64,000 nt of DNA, from the NCBI RefSeq assembly GCF_003576455.2, contig NZ_CP032869.1, forward strand, positions 2,604,001 through 2,668,000. Direction: 5' to 3'. The DNA is from Mucilaginibacter celer. GTDB taxonomy: Bacteria > Bacteroidota > Bacteroidia > Sphingobacteriales > Sphingobacteriaceae. The notes beneath the pieces are model-generated. The model had not been told where the DNA came from and searched no databases. It saw only the letters and a list, made by a program, of their open reading frames with translations. This document shows positions 1 to 8,915 of this stretch, one piece after another. Made by a program: the position numbers and the translations under genes. The number at the start of each line of letters is the position of its first letter. Position 1 is the first letter of the stretch.

Positions 1-1139
1 CTGTGGCCGTCATAGTAGGTATTGGCACCGTTCGGGTCGGCATATTTCATAGTAGCTACATCGGGCATGTATAAAACACCGTCCGGAGCGGTTGCACCTA
101 ATGATGGCGCTTGTTTGTGGGTTAAACCGTCTACCCCATCGTATTGCGTGAAGAACATTTTTTTACGGTCGTCCTCATCGCCATAGCTATTATAAAAGTC
201 CCAGGTTACGGCGTAATACTGCCACCTGTCGGTTAATACCGGGTGACTTAGCGGGCCGAAGTGGTTCAGCAATTCGGTACCGTTAACGTTGGCATCGCTT
301 AATACTGAGAATATATTTTCAGAGCACCAGGTATTCGATTCTTTAAACAAGCCCTCATAGCTTGGATACAATTGATAGATACCCAAATCTATTACTTGTT
401 TGGTTAAATCGGCAGCTTTTTGCCAGGCGTGTTCACGCAGGTAAATTTTAGCTAACAGGAACATAGCGGCACCTTTGGTAGCACGGCCAACATCATTGGT
501 TGAGTAGATGCTGTTTTTGGTATAATCTGTTGGTAAAACGCTGATGGCATTTTCCAGATCGGTTATCATCAGTGCATCAACATCAGCCACCGGGCTTGGT
601 TTAGTTTGCGCCTTATAATCGGGATTGGCTACATCTTTCTCGGTATTCAGGATCACCGGCCCCCACGAGTCGGTTAAATCAGAATATGCAATGGCACGCA
701 AAAACTTCATCTCGGCCAGAAACTGGTTTTTCTCGGCGGCCGAGATACTGCTCATTGCAGCGATGTTGTAAATAGCATTGTTGGCGTTGGCAATCAGTTT
801 GTAGATCTGACGGTAATCTTCGGCAATTAAACCGTTGGCCGAGTTCCATTGCACTTGCGATAGCTGACCAGGGTCGCCTGCGTAACTACAATGGCCAACA
901 TCGGTAGTTAAATCGGTAAGGGCGAAGTGCCTAACCGTCCAATAATCAAAGTTATCGCCAACTGCGGGGCCTTTAAGGCGGGCGTAAACCGAGTTAACTG
1001 CCGCGATAGCGTCTGATTTGGTTAAGAAAGCATTTTGACTTGTTAAGCTGCTATATATTTTAGGCTCGAGGTTGGTTTTGTTACACGAAAACTGTGCAAG
1101 CACCGCCGCTGCCAATACAAGGATATTATATTTTTTCAT
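1..1139 (-). CDS. SusD/RagB-like outer-membrane lipoprotein, C-terminus cut by window edge
   Basis: The reading frame is open from the ATG at 1139 to the window edge, giving about 379 residues. It begins MKKYNILVLAAAVLAQFSC, a lipoprotein signal with the lipobox Cys at about residue 19. The helical text that follows (NAFLTKSDAIAAVNSVYARL, FLRAIAYSDLTDSWGPV, AAMFLLAKIYLREHAWQKA) is typical of SusD/RagB TPR-like glycan-binding proteins. SusD proteins sit on the cell surface and lid a SusC transporter. The start lies 32 bp after the SusC stop, so the two should share a transcript. The family is usually about 500-600 residues, so roughly a quarter to a third is outside the window. Confidence 0.9.
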   Translation of the reverse strand, partial: MKKYNILVLAAAVLAQFSCNKTNLEPKIYSSLTSQNAFLTKSDAIAAVNSVYARLKGPAVGDNFDYWTVRHFALTDLTTDVGHCSYAGDPGQLSQVQWNSANGLIAEDYRQIYKLIANANNAIYNIAAMSSISAAEKNQFLAEMKFLRAIAYSDLTDSWGPVILNTEKDVANPDYKAQTKPSPVADVDALMITDLENAISVLPTDYTKNSIYSTNDVGRATKGAAMFLLAKIYLREHAWQKAADLTKQVIDLGIYQLYPSYEGLFKESNTWCSENIFSVLSDANVNGTELLNHFGPLSHPVLTDRWQYYAVTWDFYNSYGDEDDRKKMFFTQYDGVDGLTHKQAPSLGATAPDGVLYMPDVATMKYADPNGANTYYDGH

Positions 1140-1171
1140 TTCGATTTAAATTTTGTTGATCCCTTAATGGA

Positions 1172-4100
1172 TTAATGAATTGATGCCTTGATACCGAAGG
1201 TTACGGTTTTAAATGCCGGGAAGGAGTTAAAATCCAAACCGCCGCCCAAAGCGCCCGAGTGTACGTTTACCTCAGGGTCGGTACCTTTATAGCCGGTAAT
1301 TGTCCACAGGTTTTGTGCTTCGGCATACACTTTTACGCCCTGTAATATTTTCATATTCTGGAACCAGTTTGCCGGGAAATTATAAGCCAGCGTTAATGAT
1401 TTCAGGCGTACATAAGAGGCGTTTTCAACAAAGCGCGAGTTTACGTAGCTGCCGTAAGTGCTCAGGTAATAACCTTCGCGAGGGATGGAAGTATTTTCAT
1501 TTTTACCGGCAACAAACCTGTTCAATGCCGCCGCGCCGGTAGTTGATTCCAATACCATGGCGTTCATGTTGTACAGGTAATAATCAAACGCTCCCTGGAA
1601 AAAGATACCCAGATCAATGCCTTTGTAATGGAAATCGTTACCGAAACCGGCCATGTAATGCGGGTTTGAATTACCAAGATAAGTACGGTCGGCCGGGGTA
1701 ATTACGCCGTCGCCGTTAACATCTTTGTATTTCGGGTCGCCGGCTTTTGAGTTTGGTTGAGGGGCGTATTTCTCGCCGGTTTTAACTACGCCTTCGTAAA
1801 TGTAGCCGTACAATTCGCCCAATTCAATGCCCGGCACAACACGGGTGAACTCCTGGCCAGAAACCGTACCGCTTGGGTTGGCAGTATTGGTGCTGATCAC
1901 CGTTACACCCGGGCCTAAATCCAAGGCTTTCTGCTTGTTGTAAGCAAAAGTAACGGTGGTATTCCACGACAGATCTTTGTTGCGGATATTGCTGGTATTA
2001 ACCGAAAGCTCGATACCCCGGTTTTGGATAGCACCGCCGTTAACATATTGATTACTGAAACCCCACTGTTGCCCGATAGGGATCTGGATCAGCAAGTCGG
2101 TTGTTTTTTTGGAATAGTAATCAATGCTGGTATTGATACGGCCGTTGGCAAAGCCCATATCCAAACCAATATCCAGCTGGCGGGTGGCTTCCCATTTAAG
2201 GTTAGGGTTGGCCAGTGTTTTTGGCTCGATACCGGTTTGTAAGTTACCGGTTTCGTTAAGCACCACACCGTAAGGGCCAAAAGTTGAAAGGTATAAGCTG
2301 GCCGGAATGCGGTCGTTACCGGTAATACCGTAGCTTACGCGGGCTTTCAGGTTCGAAAATGTGTTCAGGTCTTTAACAAAATCTTCATCAGTAAGCTTAT
2401 AAGCTACAGCACCTGCCGGGAAATAACCAGAGCGCTTGTTTGAGCCAAAATTTGAGGAACGGTCATCACGGAAAGAGAATGAAGCCAGTATCTTATCTTT
2501 ATATGCATAGTTTAACCTGGTGAAATATGAAGTTAAAAATGCTTCGGCTTTCGCACTTCCGTAACCATTGGGTAACGAACCGGCACCAAGGTTGTAATAC
2601 AGGAAGGCATCGGTAGAAAAACCTTTCGATCCGGCGTTGAGGCTTTCGGTTACGTCTTTTTGGTTTGATGTACCTAATAACACAGTAAAGTCGTGGTCTT
2701 TGGCGAGGTTAAACTTATAGGTAAAATAATTCTCCACAATCCACCTAAAAGCCGACGATGATTTCTCGGTAGCCACACCACCTTGTTTAGCGCCTGCTAT
2801 GGTTGTCGTTGGCAGATATTGTCCCTCGATGGTCTGGCTGTATTCTGTACCGGCTGTAAGGTGATAGGTTAAACCGTTAATCACCTTATAATCCAGACCG
2901 ATATTGGCATTAACCAATTTGTTGCCGCTGTTATTGGTTGGCTCTAACAAACCGGATAAAGCGTTAGTTTTTGTGCCCTGGGTAACATAATAGTTATAAG
3001 TACCATCGGCATTATAAGGGTTTACGTTTGGTGGTGCTGTTAACAAACTGAATAACGGCGCGGTAATATCGCCCGAGTATGATTGTAAAGTTGAATTTGA
3101 ATTAGCGCCGTAAAAATTAGCACTGATCTTCAGGTTATCGCTCATCGTTTTCTCGGCACCTATCCTGGCGGTGTAACGTTCGTAGCCGGTATGCTGCAAC
3201 ACACCTACTTGTTTAATGTGGTTAGCGGCAACATAGATCTTAGAATTTTGATCGCCCGAACTTAGGCTGATGCTTTGATTCTGTACCGTAGCGTTACGGG
3301 TTGCCAGTTTTAGCCAGTTGGTATTAGCCACCTGGAAACTTGACGGATACGGTTGAGGTTTGCCGTCCTCTAAAGCGGTGGCGTTTTGAATATCGGTGTA
3401 TTGCTGCCCGGTTAATAACTCCGGTTTATAAGTTAGATGCTGCGTACCGCCCGATACATCTACATCCAGCGAAACCTTACCGTTTTTGCCTTTTTTTGTA
3501 GTAATCAATACAACACCGTTACCGCCCCTTGCACCATAAATGGCCGTGGCCGATGCATCTTTAAGCACCTGGATATCCTCCACATCGTTAGGATTAACCT
3601 GGTTGCCATTATCGCTAATGAAACCATCAACCACATATAAAGGCGATGTTGAGGTGTTGATTGAGTTACCACCCCTCACCGTAATATTAATACCGGCACC
3701 CGGCGCGAAGCTTGATTGCTGCACCTGCACACCGGCAGCCTTGCCCTGTATAGCCTGGCCGATATTGGTAGTGGTACCACCCAGTGTTAGGTTATCACTT
3801 TTGATGGAGCTGATAGAACCGGTAAGGTCACCCTTTTTTACACTGCCATAGCCTACAACAACTACCTCATTCAGTTTGTTGAGATCTTCCTGTAAAGTAA
3901 TAGTAAGTTGGGTTGAATTGCCGATAGTTACTTCCTGCGTTTTATAGCCTACATAAGATACAAGCAGCTTGTTGGCGCTCCCTTGTAAAGTAAGCTTAAA
4001 CTTGCCATTAACATCGGTAGTGGTGGTGTTTTTAACGCCTTGCTGAGTTACTGTAGCCCCAATAACGGGACCGTCTTTATCTTTCACGCTACCGCTGATA

Positions 4101-4237
4101 ACTGTTTGCGCGTTGGCCAGTACCGGCAATAATAAAAGGAGGGTGCAGCATATTAATTTAAAAAGGCTGCTAAACTGCCCTCTTAAATTAATGTGTTTGC
4201 CTGCACCCTGTTTTGAGGTTGAGTAAATTTTAATCAT
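1172..4237 (-). CDS. SusC/RagA-type TonB-dependent outer-membrane transporter
   Basis: The 1021-residue protein has a signal peptide (hydrophobic run ending LANAQT at about 44). A carboxypeptidase-like domain follows (VISGSVKDKDGPVIGATV to about 120), then the SusC linker LNEVVVVGYGSVKKGDLTGS, a plug domain (VQVQQSSFAPGAGINITVRG, VLKDASATAIYGARGGNGVV) and a beta-barrel ending in the aromatic-rich C-terminus FGIKASIH. SusC proteins import oligosaccharides across the outer membrane using TonB energy. It is followed by the SusD gene. Two CAAACGTTTG palindromes at 4360 and 4393 lie 123-165 bp upstream, placing it in the predicted LacI regulon. The substrate is not readable from the receptor itself; the neighbouring GH109-like and HexNAc-kinase-like genes suggest an amino-sugar glycan. 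Confidence 0.95.
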   Translation of the reverse strand: MIKIYSTSKQGAGKHINLRGQFSSLFKLICCTLLLLLPVLANAQTVISGSVKDKDGPVIGATVTQQGVKNTTTTDVNGKFKLTLQGSANKLLVSYVGYKTQEVTIGNSTQLTITLQEDLNKLNEVVVVGYGSVKKGDLTGSISSIKSDNLTLGGTTTNIGQAIQGKAAGVQVQQSSFAPGAGINITVRGGNSINTSTSPLYVVDGFISDNGNQVNPNDVEDIQVLKDASATAIYGARGGNGVVLITTKKGKNGKVSLDVDVSGGTQHLTYKPELLTGQQYTDIQNATALEDGKPQPYPSSFQVANTNWLKLATRNATVQNQSISLSSGDQNSKIYVAANHIKQVGVLQHTGYERYTARIGAEKTMSDNLKISANFYGANSNSTLQSYSGDITAPLFSLLTAPPNVNPYNADGTYNYYVTQGTKTNALSGLLEPTNNSGNKLVNANIGLDYKVINGLTYHLTAGTEYSQTIEGQYLPTTTIAGAKQGGVATEKSSSAFRWIVENYFTYKFNLAKDHDFTVLLGTSNQKDVTESLNAGSKGFSTDAFLYYNLGAGSLPNGYGSAKAEAFLTSYFTRLNYAYKDKILASFSFRDDRSSNFGSNKRSGYFPAGAVAYKLTDEDFVKDLNTFSNLKARVSYGITGNDRIPASLYLSTFGPYGVVLNETGNLQTGIEPKTLANPNLKWEATRQLDIGLDMGFANGRINTSIDYYSKKTTDLLIQIPIGQQWGFSNQYVNGGAIQNRGIELSVNTSNIRNKDLSWNTTVTFAYNKQKALDLGPGVTVISTNTANPSGTVSGQEFTRVVPGIELGELYGYIYEGVVKTGEKYAPQPNSKAGDPKYKDVNGDGVITPADRTYLGNSNPHYMAGFGNDFHYKGIDLGIFFQGAFDYYLYNMNAMVLESTTGAAALNRFVAGKNENTSIPREGYYLSTYGSYVNSRFVENASYVRLKSLTLAYNFPANWFQNMKILQGVKVYAEAQNLWTITGYKGTDPEVNVHSGALGGGLDFNSFPAFKTVTFGIKASIH

Positions 4238-4359
4238 ACGTGGTGGGTGTTAGTATTAATTAATTGTTAGTTTTTTGTTGTTTTTAGCCCTGTTTTTGAA
4301 TATTGGAAATTAGAGATACAGGTTTTTTAAAGCAAAAAATCGGGCCTGCAAACACAGCG

Positions 4360-4402
4360 CAAACGTTTGTTTTGGAGGATTTTAACGTTACGCAAACGTT
4401 TG
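4360..4402. promoter_or_regulatory. Two CAAACGTTTG operators upstream of susC
   Basis: Perfect 10-bp palindromes CAAACGTTTG occupy 4360-4369 and 4393-4402. Their starts are 33 bp apart, close to three helical turns, so both sites face the same side of the DNA. The same word lies near the LacI regulator gene and in front of the other catabolic genes. LacI-family proteins bind such CG-centred palindromes. Assignment to the 7806 regulator is inference from location. Confidence 0.7.
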
Positions 4403-4564
4403 ATCTGAGGTAATTTGCGAGCGCGAATTGGGTAATTGAAGTGGTTTTTGGAGGTGATTATGATGGATTGCGTGAGCTTTTGGTTATCGATTTGAGAGAA
4501 TCGGCGTGTTTTGGGAAGTAGCGGGAAGAAATTGATTACGAGGCGATTATTTCCATATAATCTG

Positions 4565-4717
4565 CCGCGGGTTTAGCGACAGCCTAACCCGTGGTGTAAA
4601 ACCGATACTGGTCGAAGTTTAGCGATAGCGTAACTTCGACCAGAAATCGCTATGTAAAGGTTAAGCTGAAAGCTTAACCTTTTATTCCCACGGGTTACGC
4701 TATCGCTAAACCCGCGG
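4565..4717. repeat. Nested palindromic element, 153 bp
   Basis: The outer arms 4565-4594 and 4688-4717 are inverted copies of about 30 bp with two mismatches. Inside them are a near-perfect hairpin at 4608-4643 (CTGGTCGAAGTTT arms) and a perfect 10-bp-stem hairpin at 4658-4680 (AGGTTAAGCT with loop GAA). The word TTTAGCGATAGCGTAA recurs in the outer and inner hairpins. There is no credible gene in it. It resembles a MITE-like or REP-like intergenic element and lies downstream of the GH109 terminator. Confidence 0.75.
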
Positions 4718-4724
4718 TATATTA

Positions 4725-4751
4725 TTAAAAAAGCCCGGCTTGCGCCGGGCT
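4725..4751 (-). terminator. Rho-independent terminator after the GH109-like gene
   Basis: Read on the minus strand, AGCCCGGC-GCAA-GCCGGGCT is followed directly by TTTTTTAATAAT, a GC-rich 8-bp stem with a tetraloop and T-tract. It begins about 30 bp after the stop of the 4781-6130 gene and separates that transcript from susC. Confidence 0.88.
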
Positions 4752-4780
4752 CCATATACAAAACTATTAAAACTTGCTGC

Positions 4781-6130
4781 TTAAAATCCACTATCATCCA
4801 AAGCGAAAGTATTCTTCCTCTCCCTCCACTTCCCTTTGGTAAAATCAGGAAACTCCACGCTGGCATTGCCCTTTTTCAATGATTGGGTTGATAGCGGCGT
4901 AATCACACTCATGGTAACCGAGTCATAAACATCAATAGGCGTTTGGCGTTTTTGCTTTACCGATTCGATAAAGGCATTAAATACAAACCAGTCCATCCCT
5001 CCGTGACCTGCTCCCTCGGCAAACTTTTCGTATTTTTTCCAAAGCGGGTGATCATATTTATCAAACCAGTCTTTTGCCGGATCCCATACGTCATCCTGTT
5101 TGGATTGGTGATCTATATAAACACTTTTGTTTACATCCATCCAGAGACCTTTTGTACCCTGCACACGGAAACCTAACGAATACGGGCGTGGTAAATGCGT
5201 ATCGTGGCTCAATAACACGGTTTCGCCATTGGCACAATTGATCATGGTAGTAGTTACGTCGCCATTTTTATAATTGATCTTGGCATTAGGGTGACCGGGC
5301 GATTGCTCCTCTACATAAGCCGCCAAACCACGTGCTTTGCTGCTGAAAGATACCAGGTTGGTGAAACGGTTGCCCGCATTGATGTTGGCGTAGTGCATGC
5401 AGGGGCCTGCACCGTGTGTCGGATAAATATCGCCATCCACGTCGATATTGAATTGCGTACGCCATTGTGCTTCGCTTAAGGCTTTGGGGCCAAACTCAAC
5501 GCCACCGCCGTAATATTGCTTACCGTTATTGAACAACACCTGGCGCAGGTTGTGCTGATAGCCCCCCTCTAAGTGGATCATCTCACCAAATAAATTCTGG
5601 CGTACCATGTTCAGGGCAGCCATAACATCGCGGCGGTAACAAACGTTTTCGAGCGTCATGTAGGGCATACCTGTTTTTTCGGAGGTGTTTACAATATCCC
5701 AATGGTCTTCTACCGTTAAACCTGCTATTACCTCGCAGCCTACGTATTTACCGGCTTTCATGGCATCAATAGCCTGCGGGTGGTGAAACTGCCATGGGGT
5801 GGCAATGATCACGGCATCGATATCCTTATGATCGAGCAGTTTTTTGTAGGCATCCAATCCGCCTGTGTATTCTTTTACCGGGGCGTGGCCTTTTTTGGCA
5901 ATGTATTCGCGGCAAATTTTCAGGGAGCTTTCCTGCGTATCGCAGATTGCTATGATCTCCACATCATCGCGAAGCAAACCTTCGGCAATATGGCTCATGC
6001 CGCGGGCACCTACGCCAATGTAACCTAAACGTACTTTGGCCGGAGCCGAGGCAAACAAACTGCCCGATGGCAAAATACTGAAACCTGCCGCTGCAATGGC
6101 GCTGGTTTTTAGAAATTGTCTTCTTTCCAT
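4781..6130 (-). CDS. GH109-like Gfo/Idh/MocA protein (putative alpha-N-acetylgalactosaminidase), exported
   Basis: The 449-residue protein starts MERRQFLKTSAIAAAG, a Tat-like export signal. A Rossmann nucleotide-binding domain follows, with RLGYIGVGARG at 34-44 and DAVIIATPWQFHHPQA at 105-120. The C-terminal domain carries GGGVEFGP (208-215), YPTHGAGP (236-243) and GHGGMDWFV (375-383), matching my recollection of GH109 enzymes. GH109 proteins use tightly bound NAD in a redox-type hydrolysis of terminal alpha-GalNAc. Close Gfo/Idh/MocA relatives have other glycoside or dehydrogenase activities, so the substrate is not proven. It lies 25 bp downstream of the DUF3472 gene, in one transcript, and ends at a strong terminator. 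The HexNAc-kinase-like gene at 8916 supports an N-acetylhexosamine role. Confidence 0.85.
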   Translation of the reverse strand: MERRQFLKTSAIAAAGFSILPSGSLFASAPAKVRLGYIGVGARGMSHIAEGLLRDDVEIIAICDTQESSLKICREYIAKKGHAPVKEYTGGLDAYKKLLDHKDIDAVIIATPWQFHHPQAIDAMKAGKYVGCEVIAGLTVEDHWDIVNTSEKTGMPYMTLENVCYRRDVMAALNMVRQNLFGEMIHLEGGYQHNLRQVLFNNGKQYYGGGVEFGPKALSEAQWRTQFNIDVDGDIYPTHGAGPCMHYANINAGNRFTNLVSFSSKARGLAAYVEEQSPGHPNAKINYKNGDVTTTMINCANGETVLLSHDTHLPRPYSLGFRVQGTKGLWMDVNKSVYIDHQSKQDDVWDPAKDWFDKYDHPLWKKYEKFAEGAGHGGMDWFVFNAFIESVKQKRQTPIDVYDSVTMSVITPLSTQSLKKGNASVEFPDFTKGKWRERKNTFALDDSGF

Positions 6131-6155
6131 ATATTAAATATCGTTGTTTTGGGGC

Positions 6156-7466
6156 TTATTTATTGGGGAGATTTTTAAAATCGATCAGCGGTTTTTGACC
6201 AGTGGCTTTACGATCAAATGGCGTTTTAAGCTGAATGTAGTTATTAAAGAAACCGCCATTTTGCAGGTAGAATTTATTGCCTTCTGTTCCGCCTGCGTAA
6301 TCCTTGCGGTAATTAGTATTAGCGGTTGCGTCGCCGGTATAAACTGCATTGGTTAATTCCTGCCAGTTGTTATCGCTATCTCCTATCCATTGATTGGTGA
6401 AGAACGCCTTACGGATCTGATCGCCATTTTCCGGCTCAAAATTCTCTACAAACGAATACAGATGCGTTAAATAAGTTGCCTTTTGCGGGCGGGTGAAGCT
6501 GGCTATTAAAAACCATTTTCCGGCGGTTACATCTTTAAAGTAAGCGGTGTAAGTGGTAGTTTTCTTTGCAAAATCAGGCTCGGCACTTAACAGGAAAGCA
6601 TAAGCCTGTCCGGCTTTCCATGGGAAACGCATATAACTCTGGCCGCCCGATCCTTCATTACCAAACTCGCCGATATGCACGCCCGCGCCATTTTTAACCA
6701 GTTTAATCCGCATGCTATCAGGAATGCTTTTTGGATCTTCGGTATTGAAAGGGCTCCATACCGAAAACAGCACTCTTCGCTCGGTAGCCGAATTTACCTG
6801 CATACCGAAGTACCCTTCGCCAAAACCATCGGCCATAAAGTAAGATCCTATTATGTCCCCTCCTTTAGGCACTATAATCTCATTATAAAACCATTTTAGT
6901 TTATCTTGTTTATCTTCAGCAACCGGGTACCGCAAATGTACCGATGGCCCCCTCCTGCCAAAATGGAACGAACTACCTTGCGTAACATAGGCTATATCCT
7001 TATCCGGATGTTGTAGTGTAACTATCACATCAGATACATCGGCATAAATTTTTCCAGTTTTACTGATGCCTTTTAAGCTGATCTTCACATGGCCGGGCTG
7101 GCTTATATGGATGGTTCCAAATTCAACCGTATCAAATGCTTTATTGCTCAGCTTCTTTGTAATCTCACTTTTTCCGGCGGATAACTTTATGGTGCTCGCC
7201 CCTTCCTGCACCCTTAGCCGTAAAGCAAGTTTTACATCCTGTGCCTCGCTCAACCTAAAATAGATATTAGCTGTTGATTTAGGATTGCTCCAATTAAAAA
7301 GCCCCTCATCGGTAATCGAATCCGGCCGGTTAACCCAGGCATTGCCACCAAGCGGAATAATGTGGCGCAATTTTGACACATCAATACGGGCTTCCTGTGC
7401 CATTACCGTATGGGAGCATTTTAAGGCAAAAAATAGGATTATGCAAATTGAAATGGTTTTCTTCAT
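6156..7466 (-). CDS. Secreted DUF3472 (with DUF5077-like N-terminus) protein
   Basis: The 436-residue protein has a signal peptide (MKKTISICIILFFALKCSHTVMAQE). The first part (about 30-150) looks like a carbohydrate-binding-like beta domain of the DUF5077 type, with LGGNAWVNRPDSITDEG. The region from about 165 onward (GSSFHFGRRGPSVHLRYP, FYNEIIVPKGGDIIGSYFMA, GFGEGYFGMQVNS) is typical of DUF3472 proteins. Their function is not established; they are common in Bacteroidota polysaccharide loci. It heads the transcript leading into the GH109-like gene, and a CAAACGTTTG site lies 83 bp upstream of its start, so LacI control is likely. A binding or accessory role on the same glycan is inference. 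Confidence 0.85.
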   Translation of the reverse strand: MKKTISICIILFFALKCSHTVMAQEARIDVSKLRHIIPLGGNAWVNRPDSITDEGLFNWSNPKSTANIYFRLSEAQDVKLALRLRVQEGASTIKLSAGKSEITKKLSNKAFDTVEFGTIHISQPGHVKISLKGISKTGKIYADVSDVIVTLQHPDKDIAYVTQGSSFHFGRRGPSVHLRYPVAEDKQDKLKWFYNEIIVPKGGDIIGSYFMADGFGEGYFGMQVNSATERRVLFSVWSPFNTEDPKSIPDSMRIKLVKNGAGVHIGEFGNEGSGGQSYMRFPWKAGQAYAFLLSAEPDFAKKTTTYTAYFKDVTAGKWFLIASFTRPQKATYLTHLYSFVENFEPENGDQIRKAFFTNQWIGDSDNNWQELTNAVYTGDATANTNYRKDYAGGTEGNKFYLQNGGFFNNYIQLKTPFDRKATGQKPLIDFKNLPNK

Positions 7467-7548
7467 GATCAGCTTATGGGCGGCTATGTTTTTATAAATG
7501 TAGTTGCATTAGTTGTTTTAGTAAAGAATAAACCGCTCAATTTCAACG

Positions 7549-7558
7549 CAAACGTTTG
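7549..7558. promoter_or_regulatory. CAAACGTTTG operator before the DUF3472/GH109 transcript
   Basis: A perfect CAAACGTTTG palindrome (context GCAAACGTTTGT) lies 83 bp upstream of the 7466 start, in the divergent region shared with the LacI gene. Confidence 0.65.
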
Positions 7559-7733
7559 TAATATTGGCATATTTATCCCATATCTTGCCATAATTACCAA
7601 TTAGCTATCTCACAAAAGCTTAATGATAAGCCACTATTTATCAAAATACTACGGCGGTAAATCTGCCCGGCAATTATAAAGCCGATAATTTAAAGCCTAT
7701 GTGGCTACCCTTCAAATTCAGCGCAAATGCTAC

Positions 7734-7745
7734 GCAAACGTTTGC
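7734..7745. promoter_or_regulatory. GCAAACGTTTGC operator before the LacI-type gene
   Basis: This is the longest match of the set, a perfect 12-bp palindrome GCAAACGTTTGC. It lies 60 bp upstream of the ATG at 7806, suggesting autoregulation. The 339-bp divergent region 7467-7805 contains this site and the one at 7549 and no other recognisable feature. Confidence 0.7.
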
Positions 7746-7805
7746 AGTAGCTTATCTCACAATAATGGCTTAACTTTAAAAATAAAACAGCGAAACAGGG
7801 TATAC

Positions 7806-8831
7806 ATGCAGGGAAAACCAACAACAATTAAGGAGATAGCGCAAATTTTAGGTATTTCTGTTTCAACAGTTTCGCGGGCTTTGCATGATCATCCCAGCAT
7901 TGGCCTCACCACCAGGGCCAAAGTAAAAAAGCTGGCTGCCGAACTTAGTTATGAGCCTAATCAAACCGCCATATTTCTGCAAAAAGGGAAAACACATACC
8001 ATCGGCGTTATCCTGCCCGAACTTTCGGAAGCCTTCTTCTCCTCGGCCATCAGCGCCATTGAGGATACGGCTTATAAAAAGAATTATACGGTACTGTTGG
8101 CGCAATCGCATGATGATGAGGTAAAAGAAAAACAACTGGTTGAGAAAATGAAAAACCACCGGGTTGATGGCCTGCTGGTATCCGTAGGTAAAAACACCTC
8201 ATCGTACCAGCATTTCGAGAACCTTAAAAAGTATAATATCCCGGTTGTTTATTTCGACAGGATCCCTTCTATCCCTAATATCCACTATGTGGCCTGTAAC
8301 ATGGAGATAGGCACCATAGAGGCTGTTAGCTACCTGCTAAAAAAAGGTCACCGAACCATCGGCATGATCAACGGCCCGCAAACTATGGTAGCTACCGGCG
8401 AGCGTAAGGAGGGCTACATTAAAGCAATGACTAAAAACCGGCTGAAATACGATCCGTCACTCATCGTATCCTGCGACCTCACCGAACAGGGCACCCAAAA
8501 AGCTTTAGACGAACTGCTTAACAACAAACGCAAGCCAACCGCTATAGTAACTTTTAATGATTATGTGGCGCTTTTCGCAATCAAATACGCGCAAAAACTC
8601 AACATTAAAATAAACAACGAGCTGGAGTTTGTAAGCTATGCCAACCTGCCGCTCATTAACTATATGGAAAATATCCCGGCCGCATCGGTTGAGCAGTTCC
8701 CTTATTTACAGGGACAAAAGGCTACCGATATTTTAATGGACCTGCTACACCATCAAGGAGCGGCAGGCAATGAACCAAGCGCTTTTTACAAAGTGATCAT
8801 CGAATCGCAACTGGTAGAGAACAAAAAGTAA
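7806..8831 (+). CDS. LacI/GalR-family transcriptional regulator
   Basis: The 341-residue repressor has an N-terminal LacI HTH at about 4-50 (TTIKEIAQILGISVSTVSRALH, then LSYEPNQTA as hinge helix entry). A periplasmic-binding-protein-like effector domain follows (HTIGVILPELSEAFFSSAISAIE, VDGLLVSVGKN, IPVVYFDR, AIVTFNDYVALFA). I chose the ATG at 7806 over the GTG at 7701 because the HTH then starts at residue 4, as in the family, and because the 7735 operator would otherwise fall inside the gene. Location and five shared palindromes make it the likely regulator of the SusC/SusD, DUF3472-GH109 and kinase units and of itself. The inducer is unknown; an N-acetylhexosamine derivative is a guess. 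Confidence 0.93.
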   Translation: MQGKPTTIKEIAQILGISVSTVSRALHDHPSIGLTTRAKVKKLAAELSYEPNQTAIFLQKGKTHTIGVILPELSEAFFSSAISAIEDTAYKKNYTVLLAQSHDDEVKEKQLVEKMKNHRVDGLLVSVGKNTSSYQHFENLKKYNIPVVYFDRIPSIPNIHYVACNMEIGTIEAVSYLLKKGHRTIGMINGPQTMVATGERKEGYIKAMTKNRLKYDPSLIVSCDLTEQGTQKALDELLNNKRKPTAIVTFNDYVALFAIKYAQKLNIKINNELEFVSYANLPLINYMENIPAASVEQFPYLQGQKATDILMDLLHHQGAAGNEPSAFYKVIIESQLVENKK

Positions 8832-8849
8832 ACCTGGATAAAAAACAGT

Positions 8850-8859
8850 CAAACGTTTG
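8850..8859. promoter_or_regulatory. CAAACGTTTG operator between the LacI gene and the kinase gene
   Basis: A perfect CAAACGTTTG (context TCAAACGTTTGCGC) lies 18 bp after the LacI stop and 56 bp before the kinase ATG. It suggests that the kinase has its own regulated promoter in addition to any read-through. Confidence 0.65.
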
Positions 8860-8915
8860 CGCATGGCTATCGTTAACCAATTAGCTATGTTTGAAAACAA
8901 GTTAACGCCCATACT

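Noticed and set aside
4573..4866. 97-residue minus-strand reading frame after the GH109-like gene
   Set aside because: It runs through the nested palindrome and terminator and overlaps the real gene in another frame; the protein has no family features.
7701..7805. GTG start 35 codons upstream of the LacI gene
   Set aside because: It would place the operator at 7734-7745 inside the gene and add a leader absent from LacI proteins, which start just before the HTH.
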